Shown here one piece after another: positions 58,324 through 64,000 of a stretch of DNA of 64,000 nt; position 1 is the first letter of the stretch, and each line of letters starts with the position of its first letter. Made by a program: the position numbers and the translations under genes. Source of the stretch: Pseudobacter ginsenosidimutans (GTDB lineage: Bacteria; Bacteroidota; Bacteroidia; Chitinophagales; Chitinophagaceae). Under the pieces are notes generated by a model, which was not told the DNA's origin, did not search any database, and saw nothing but the letters and a program-made list of their open reading frames with translations. The stretch spans positions 3,906,001 through 3,970,000 of the forward strand of contig NZ_CP042431.1 of NCBI RefSeq assembly GCF_007970185.1, written 5' to 3'.

Positions 58324-60111
58324 TTAATAGCCGGGGTTTTGTACCAGGTATCCTTTGTTCACTTCACCCTGCGGGAAAGGATTCAGGAATTGTCTGGGAT
58401 GCCAGAATCCATTATACCGTACTGAGTTGGTATAATTGGTATTGCCGGTAGGCAATGCGTCACCGCCATTATTAAAGGCCAGAAATCTTATCGGTCCACC
58501 GATAATACCATTGTTGATATTGGGGTCTTTCCAGTGCTTCAGGTCGTTGAACCTGTATTTTTCCTGGATGAATTCAATGGCCCATTCGCGTTGTATGATT
58601 TTCCTGAGTTTGGTCTGGTCTGTTTCAGTAACAGGTGGCAGTCCTGCGCGTTCATGCACCACGTTGAGTTTGGCCAGGGCCTCGGTTGGTTTTCCCATTT
58701 CATTGTATGCTTCGGCAGCGCTGAGGTAATATGCTGCCAACCGGAATATGGGGAAGTCCATCCATTCGCGGCTGCCTGCCAGGTACCAGAATTTGGTTGG
58801 TTGTCCTGCTCCAAAGTGATTCACATCTTTATAGTGCGCTGTCATATGCCAGTTAGGATCACCCGGGTTGTTGGCTGCCTGCATTTCCCAGCCGTTGAAG
58901 TCTGCCTGCATCCTTGCTTCCATTTCCAGGAACTTTGATGTGTATTCAGAGAAGGGAGCTGTTTGTCCTACAGCCGGCCAGCTCTGATCGGTACCATCGG
59001 CTTTGTAATAGTTTTCCAGCATGCTGGAAGACAGCACAGCGCCATTGGCCTGGTAGTTGTAGTTGGTTACATTGAAGATATTGTAGGGGCCTGCGCCTCC
59101 TGAAGAGGGGACCTGTTGTTTGAAAGCCAGGATCACTTCCCTGTTGCTGGGAGTTGATGTAGCAGTTCCATAATCGGCCAGTGGGTTGCCTGTATTGATA
59201 ATGGCTAATCCGCCCGGGCCTTCTGCTTCCGTGATCACAGCTTCGCTGGCTGTTTTTGCTCTTTCCCATAAGCCTGCATCAAAACTGCCGAGACAGATCA
59301 TTGAATTATTCGTACCGAAATCCAGGTAAGGCGTAGCAGTGTTGAACAGGGGGCGTGCTGCGTACAGCAGCGCTTTGGCCTTGATGGCTAGTGCAGCGCT
59401 CTTCGTCATTCTGCCCAGGTAATTGCCCGGCCATTGGGAAGGCAGGGCTCCTGCAGCCTCATCACACCAGGATACGATGGTGTCAAGAACATTTTTCACA
59501 GTGCCACGTGGCAGTGCCAGCGAGCCCAGATCATTGAGAGAAGTCAGCGGAAAGCTTCCGGAAACAATGGGAACACCACCGTACATGATGAGCATTTGTG
59601 TATAACGGTAAGCTACCAGCGCTTTCATTTCAGCTCTGATGATGGCTTTGTCCGCATCGCTCATATCGGGTACTTTGTGAATGTTCTCTTTTACCAGGTA
59701 TGCTTTTCTGATACATTGCCAGTTGTCTGTATAACCGTCGTTACCATATCCGCCATTGGAGCCCATGTCCTGGCTATTGGAATTAGGTGTAAAGCCTCCT
59801 CCGAGAATGGAAACAGCTGCAACACTACCGGGGATCTGTACCCAGAAAGCCTGGCTGCCGGCCAGCTGATCATCTGTACTTGGAGAATAATAACCAGTCC
59901 AGTTCAGCCCCTGGCGCAGGTTGGCAAAATAGGCGGCCGCAATGGCATTGTATGCATTGGATGCGCGGTTGAATACTGAATCTATGGTTGGACTACCGCC
60001 GGGGGGTACCTGAAGAAATTCTTTTTCGCAGGAAGCGCTGCCTAATACACACGCAATTCCTATTGTAGCAAGCAATCTTTTATACCAACGCTGCTCTTTA
60101 TTATTAGTCAT
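58324..60111 (-). CDS. SusD/RagB-family nutrient-binding lipoprotein
   Basis: 595 residues from ATG 60111 (MTNNKEQRWYKRLLATIGIACVLGSASCEK); an ATG at 60138 would overlap the upstream gene by 14 bases. SusD features are EFLQVPPGGSPTIDSVFNRASNAYNAIAAAYFANLRQ split over two strands, MKALVAYRYTQMLIMYGGVPIV, ALLYAARPLFNTATPYLDFG, IQREWAIEFIQEKYRFNDLKHWKD and NPFPQGEVNKGYLVQNPGY. Pairs with the SusC encoded 13 bases upstream. Confidence 0.95.
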   Translation of the reverse strand: MTNNKEQRWYKRLLATIGIACVLGSASCEKEFLQVPPGGSPTIDSVFNRASNAYNAIAAAYFANLRQGLNWTGYYSPSTDDQLAGSQAFWVQIPGSVAAVSILGGGFTPNSNSQDMGSNGGYGNDGYTDNWQCIRKAYLVKENIHKVPDMSDADKAIIRAEMKALVAYRYTQMLIMYGGVPIVSGSFPLTSLNDLGSLALPRGTVKNVLDTIVSWCDEAAGALPSQWPGNYLGRMTKSAALAIKAKALLYAARPLFNTATPYLDFGTNNSMICLGSFDAGLWERAKTASEAVITEAEGPGGLAIINTGNPLADYGTATSTPSNREVILAFKQQVPSSGGAGPYNIFNVTNYNYQANGAVLSSSMLENYYKADGTDQSWPAVGQTAPFSEYTSKFLEMEARMQADFNGWEMQAANNPGDPNWHMTAHYKDVNHFGAGQPTKFWYLAGSREWMDFPIFRLAAYYLSAAEAYNEMGKPTEALAKLNVVHERAGLPPVTETDQTKLRKIIQREWAIEFIQEKYRFNDLKHWKDPNINNGIIGGPIRFLAFNNGGDALPTGNTNYTNSVRYNGFWHPRQFLNPFPQGEVNKGYLVQNPGY

Positions 60112-60124
60112 ACATGCAGGTTTA

Positions 60125-63100
60125 TTAAAATGAAACATTAAGCCCGAAATTGAAGGTCTTGATCAAAGGGAAGATGTAGCCATTGCTGTTCTGGCTGGTT
60201 GATTCGGGGTCAATTCCATCTACCAGGTCCGTCCAGGTGATCAGGTTATTGCCATTGGCGAAAACACTGATCCCTTTGATGCCTGCTTTTTGCAGCAAGG
60301 CAATCCGCTGTAAAGTATAGCTGACAGAAATATTCTTAAGACGAACAAAATCTGTGGATCTCAACCAGAATGTGCTGAGTTGTTTTGAAGCCTGTGATAC
60401 GCCGTCGATGGCATTCATGGCGGGATAGCTGATATTGCCTCCTTTCTGGTATTTTTCTTCCGTCCATCTTCCGTCATTCACTGCCTGCACAATCCTGTTC
60501 CCTCCATAGTAAGTGCTGGCGATATTGTAGGAGCCTTTTGCAGTTCCGATGAACAGGGCAGAAACATCAAATCCCTTGTAGGAGAAACCTGCGCGCAGGT
60601 TATAAGCGATCAGCGGGAATGTAGGATATCCTATCGGAACCCTGTCGCTATTGTCTATTTTTCCATCTCCATTGATATCCCTGTATTTGATATCACCCAG
60701 GTCTACCAGGTTGCTGAAAGTGTTATAAGGTCTGTTGGCGAGTTCTTCCTGCGTATTGTAAAATCCTTCGGCGATAAGTCCCTTGGGCTGACCTATCATA
60801 AAGCCTGTCTGGTTCATCCATGAATAGGGGAAGGGAGCTTCGGCCATATAATCGATCTTGTTCCTGGCATAGGAGAAATTCGCTTTGATGAAATAGGCGA
60901 AATCTTTTCCGATCTTATCATCCCATCCCAGTTCAAATTCCCATCCTTTATTGCTGACCATTCCAACATTGGATACAGGAGTGCCGCTAACACCGAAGCT
61001 GGCAGGAATAATGGATGGCTGTACCAGGATGTCTTTTCTTTTCTCACTGAACCAGGTAGCCGAAAATGCCAGTTTATTGTCCAGGAATTTCAGGTCCAGT
61101 TGCAGGTTGGTTTTCTGCGCTCTTTCCCAGGTAACAACAGGGTTGCCGAGTGAAGACTCGATGGCGCCAGGGATGAGGGGATTGGCATTGGAGCCATTGG
61201 TATTTCCAAAGTGATAGCCATTTCCGCCATCGCCCATATTCCAGGAATTGGGCAGATAGAGATAACGTCTCGCTGCGATCTGATCATTACCAACTTCTCC
61301 GTAGGATCCACGGACTTTGGCAAAACTGATCCAGGGGTTTGATTTGAAGAAGGATTCATTGGAAATGATCCAGCCAGCGGAGAAGGCAGGAAAGAAACCA
61401 AAGCGGCTGCCAGGTGCAAACTGCTCTGTTCCGTTATAGGCCATGTTTACCTCTGTGAGGTAACGTTCGTCATAATTATAGGTGCCGCGGCCCACCAGGC
61501 TCATCAGGCCGGAGGGAGTATTCAGTGCGAGCCTGTTGTCCACATACTTTTGTGCATTGCCCAGCAAAAGACCGGAAACATTATGCTTTCCAAAATTCCT
61601 TGCATAATCGAGGCCTGCCTCGTAATAGGTCCTGCGGAAATTGGCATTGAACAGGTAATCCGTCAAACTGTTATCTGCATTCACTGCGCCACCGATGAAC
61701 ACTATTTTGGCAGGATTGGAAGGATCCCTGTAGGCCGCATAGGTAGGCACGCCTGGTGTGATGGTATAACCCTTCGTATAGTTATCATCGTAAGCAACGG
61801 TTAGGTGGGAGGATAACCCGGGCGTGAAATAATCCATCGTATGTTTCAGTACCAATTGCGAGCTCAGGTTGGTGCCCTGTGTAATACCGTAACCTCTTGT
61901 TACAACATTCAGCGGATTGATCACCTGGCTTGGATAACCGCCGTTTCCACCCCTGATGGTTCCGATGGGGTTGGTGGCACTACCGTCTGATCCTACAAAA
62001 TGCAATACGATACGATCATTTACGATACCCGGAGATATGAAGGGCCCGTATCCCAGGCTGAACAGGATAGCCTGGTACCTTGCGGCAAGGTCCGAAGATT
62101 CCACATTGCTGAAATTATCCGATTTGGGATTGGCGGTTTTGTTGCGCAGGAACTGCCCGCTAACGTTTACGCTCAGCTGAAAATTGCTGGTAATATTGAT
62201 ATCGAAATTGTTCCTGAAAGTATACCTGGAGAATTTGGGTTCCACATCCGCGCCAGCTGCTTTGGTATAATTCAAAATACCGGTCTGATCAAAATATCCT
62301 ACTGAACTGGCGTAACGGAATTTTGCATTCCCTCCGGATGCATTCAGGTTGTATTGATTTTGTATACCAGTGCCATTGAATAACTCCTTGTACCAGTCGT
62401 GACTGGTATAATACAGCGCCGGGCTGTTCAACAGGGCTGTTTTCTGATCGGGGGTAAGGTTCATGGCTTCCACTTCTGCGGGTGTATAATCCCGGTTATT
62501 CTGGAATTTCCATAATTCATCTTCAGAAAACAGCATATTGTTGTAGGCGCCATTGCCGGACGATTGTAATTTCCTGATGCTTTCATTTCTCGACTGTGCG
62601 AAGTCGTGAGAATTGGTCAGGGGGATCAATGATGTGGGTTTGGTGTAGCCACGGTTCATGGAGAAGCTGAAGGAAGGGCGTCCGGACCTTCCTCTTTTAG
62701 TGGTGACGATGATCACTCCGTTGGCGCCGCGGATACCATAAACAGCCGTGGAAGACGCGTCTTTCAGGATGCTGATATTATCGATATCATTCGCATCGAT
62801 AGCATTGAGCATGGTGAACGGATTTTCTGCCGGTTGTTGCACGCCGTCGATCACCACCAGTGGATTGGAGCCATTGAGGGTGGCCAGCCCCCTGATCCGG
62901 ATAGTGGTTCCGTTCTGACCAGGTTCACCACTGTTTTGAATACCCGTAATTCCGGGCGCCATCCCCACCAGCATATTGGTAACATTGGCAACCGGTGTCT
63001 GCGCCAGGTCTTTACCGGCCACTACACTCACCGATCCCGTTACTGTGGGAAGTTTTTGTCTGCCGTATCCAACCACCACCACCTGGTCCATCTGGATACT

Positions 63101-63445
63101 TTCAGAAGACAATTGAATGTTCATCGGTTCAAAGGAAGTGACCCTTACTTCTCTTTTCAAATAACCGATGGAAGTAAAAACCAATGTGTCGTTCAGGGAA
63201 ACGGCCAGTGAGTAGATACCGGCTGCATCAGTAAAAGTGGCCGCGCTTTTGTTCTTTACGGTCACGTTAACTCCTGCCAGCGGAAGGTTCTGATTATCGG
63301 TGACCTTCCCGTTGATCCGGTTCTGGGCCATCGCCATCGACACCGGCAAGAGGGAGACCAGCCATAAAAAAAGTACTCTTTTCAAAAAAGGTACAGTAGC
63401 AGTAGCTGAACAGTTGGGGGGACTGTCAATTGGCAAGCAGATCAT
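60125..63445 (-). CDS. SusC/RagA-family TonB-dependent transporter
   Basis: 1106 residues. Signal peptide after a short basic start (FLKRVLFLWLVSLLPVSMAMAQ). Carboxypeptidase-regulatory domain (RINGKVTDNQNLPLAGVNVTVKN...), the SusC TonB-box region MDQVVVVGYGRQK, the plug (NVTNMLVGMAPGITGIQNSGEPG, IRGLATLNGSNPLVVIDG, ISILKDASSTAVYGIRGANGVIIVTTKRG split) and a full barrel ending in FNFGLNVSF. First gene of the locus; it imports glycan fragments through the outer membrane with the SusD encoded next. Confidence 0.96.
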   Translation of the reverse strand: MICLPIDSPPNCSATATVPFLKRVLFLWLVSLLPVSMAMAQNRINGKVTDNQNLPLAGVNVTVKNKSAATFTDAAGIYSLAVSLNDTLVFTSIGYLKREVRVTSFEPMNIQLSSESIQMDQVVVVGYGRQKLPTVTGSVSVVAGKDLAQTPVANVTNMLVGMAPGITGIQNSGEPGQNGTTIRIRGLATLNGSNPLVVIDGVQQPAENPFTMLNAIDANDIDNISILKDASSTAVYGIRGANGVIIVTTKRGRSGRPSFSFSMNRGYTKPTSLIPLTNSHDFAQSRNESIRKLQSSGNGAYNNMLFSEDELWKFQNNRDYTPAEVEAMNLTPDQKTALLNSPALYYTSHDWYKELFNGTGIQNQYNLNASGGNAKFRYASSVGYFDQTGILNYTKAAGADVEPKFSRYTFRNNFDINITSNFQLSVNVSGQFLRNKTANPKSDNFSNVESSDLAARYQAILFSLGYGPFISPGIVNDRIVLHFVGSDGSATNPIGTIRGGNGGYPSQVINPLNVVTRGYGITQGTNLSSQLVLKHTMDYFTPGLSSHLTVAYDDNYTKGYTITPGVPTYAAYRDPSNPAKIVFIGGAVNADNSLTDYLFNANFRRTYYEAGLDYARNFGKHNVSGLLLGNAQKYVDNRLALNTPSGLMSLVGRGTYNYDERYLTEVNMAYNGTEQFAPGSRFGFFPAFSAGWIISNESFFKSNPWISFAKVRGSYGEVGNDQIAARRYLYLPNSWNMGDGGNGYHFGNTNGSNANPLIPGAIESSLGNPVVTWERAQKTNLQLDLKFLDNKLAFSATWFSEKRKDILVQPSIIPASFGVSGTPVSNVGMVSNKGWEFELGWDDKIGKDFAYFIKANFSYARNKIDYMAEAPFPYSWMNQTGFMIGQPKGLIAEGFYNTQEELANRPYNTFSNLVDLGDIKYRDINGDGKIDNSDRVPIGYPTFPLIAYNLRAGFSYKGFDVSALFIGTAKGSYNIASTYYGGNRIVQAVNDGRWTEEKYQKGGNISYPAMNAIDGVSQASKQLSTFWLRSTDFVRLKNISVSYTLQRIALLQKAGIKGISVFANGNNLITWTDLVDGIDPESTSQNSNGYIFPLIKTFNFGLNVSF

Positions 63446-63525
63446 AAATGAATCAGTTAGAATGATAGTTTAAAACAGTTGCAACCCCTGTTATCGGCTG
63501 TTGAAAGCCAGGGGATAGAACTGGT

Positions 63526-63533
63526 CAAAATTA
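63526..63533 (-). promoter_or_regulatory. Possible -7 box of the mannan locus promoter
   Basis: TAATTTTG on the minus strand fits TAnnTTTG exactly. No TTG lies at the expected -33 distance, which is common in promoters that need an activator, here plausibly the AraC-type regulator encoded upstream. The leader to the SusC ATG is about 75 bases and contains an imperfect hairpin (CCCCT..AGGGG). Confidence 0.4.
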
Positions 63534-63627
63534 ATGACGGGTGTTCCGGGGGAGGGCGAAATTCTGCACAAAATAGGGAGAGAAATGTTTCCCGTTTATT
63601 TCTATGTGATTAAAAATCAATAAGAAA

Positions 63628-64000
63628 TCACGAATTCTTATTCTCCTTGCCCTGGGCTTTATGCATTTCCTGGTATGCAGATGGTGTTACCTGAAATTGC
63701 TCTCTGAATACTTTTGTGAAATATTTCGGGTCGTTGAAACCAACCTCGTAGGCGATTTCGGCAATCGTCCATTTTTCTGTTTCGAGCATTTGTTTGGCTC
63801 TTTGCAAACGGATGGAGCGGATAAACTCTATAGGAGTTTGGCCGGTGAGGCTAAAAAGTTTTTTGTAGAGAGTAGGGCGGCCGAGCAGTAATTCCCGGCT
63901 CAGTTCTTCTACGGAGAAATCGGGGTTCGACATATTCTTCTCCACCAGCGCCAGGGCTTTTTGAACAAATTCCGTGTCGGTGGATACAGGGATAATTTCT
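63628..64000 (-). CDS. AraC-type DNA-binding C-terminus, probably a hybrid two-component regulator (partial)
   Basis: The frame is open to the window edge, so the N-terminal part is missing. About 124 residues are visible, from EIIPVSTDTEFVQKALALVEKNM. Both HTH motifs are seen: VEELSRELLLGRPTLYKKLFSLTG and WTIAEIAYEVGFNDPKYFTKVFREQFQVTPSAY. The linker wording (DTEFVQKALALVEKNMSNPDFSVEELSRE) is that of the C-terminal end of Bacteroidota hybrid two-component sensors that control SusC/D loci. It would activate the locus downstream on binding a mannan fragment. The sensor part would lie beyond 64000. Confidence 0.9.
   Translation of the reverse strand, partial: EIIPVSTDTEFVQKALALVEKNMSNPDFSVEELSRELLLGRPTLYKKLFSLTGQTPIEFIRSIRLQRAKQMLETEKWTIAEIAYEVGFNDPKYFTKVFREQFQVTPSAYQEMHKAQGKENKNS

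Noticed and set aside
1-64000. CRISPR arrays, insertion sequences, transposase or integrase genes
   Set aside because: No regularly spaced repeats, transposase motifs or terminal inverted repeats flanked by target duplications were seen.

Overview
The window looks like a chromosomal segment of a Bacteroidota bacterium, most likely Chitinophagaceae-like (family-level placement is inference). The evidence is two SusC/SusD pairs, a FecR/ECF-sigma pair, DUF4625-type lipoproteins, a C-terminal AraC domain of the kind found in hybrid two-component sensors, and several promoters of the Bacteroidota form TTG-N19..21-TAnnTTTG.

Layout. 1-3.6 kb: FecR-type anti-sigma factor (cut by the window edge), its ECF sigma factor, dapF, a nucleoside phosphorylase and tRNA-Cys(GCA). 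3.8-8.2 kb: a lipoprotein and a secreted WD40-propeller/caspase-like (C14) protein. 8.2-21.1 kb: a RiPP (ribosomally made, modified peptide) locus. It has an 87-residue Nif11-type precursor ending in GG plus a 16-residue core; a radical SAM/SPASM enzyme, a P450, a PhyH dioxygenase, a luciferase-like flavoenzyme and a divergently placed JmjC oxygenase; and an export set of C39 peptidase-ABC transporter, second ABC transporter and HlyD protein. Two secreted proteins of unknown role sit in the same operon. 21.5-31.0 kb: a probable zinc (or related metal) homeostasis island: TonB receptor, two His-rich DUF4625 lipoproteins, a Fur-family regulator, a MerC-like protein, a DUF3299-like lipoprotein with a MacB-type ABC transporter, and a COG0523 metallochaperone GTPase. 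Small His/Cys-rich proteins flank both ends, each with a TGCAAC-N3-GTTGCA-like element upstream. An internally deleted alkaline phosphatase remnant lies inside.

31.1-45.9 kb: SRPBCC protein, a secreted hypothetical, then a ten-gene minus-strand operon (45167 to 32497) led by a cytoplasmic subtilase. It includes large proteins of unknown family and ends with three proteins sharing an N-terminal (R/Y)-F-x-L-x-E-E-L motif, two of which carry recognisable peptidoglycan-active or lysozyme-like and peptidase domains. None has a signal peptide. A divergent LuxR-type regulator and palindromes lie at its promoter. This is the least explained system here. 46.0-64.0 kb: a glycan utilisation region with GH16, a secreted hypothetical, and a probable beta-mannan locus (AraC-type regulator, SusC, SusD, SusC, SusD, IPT-type surface glycan-binding protein, GH26, GH3) transcribed on the minus strand.

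All calls come from reading sequence and translations; no database search was run. Family names rest on visible motifs.
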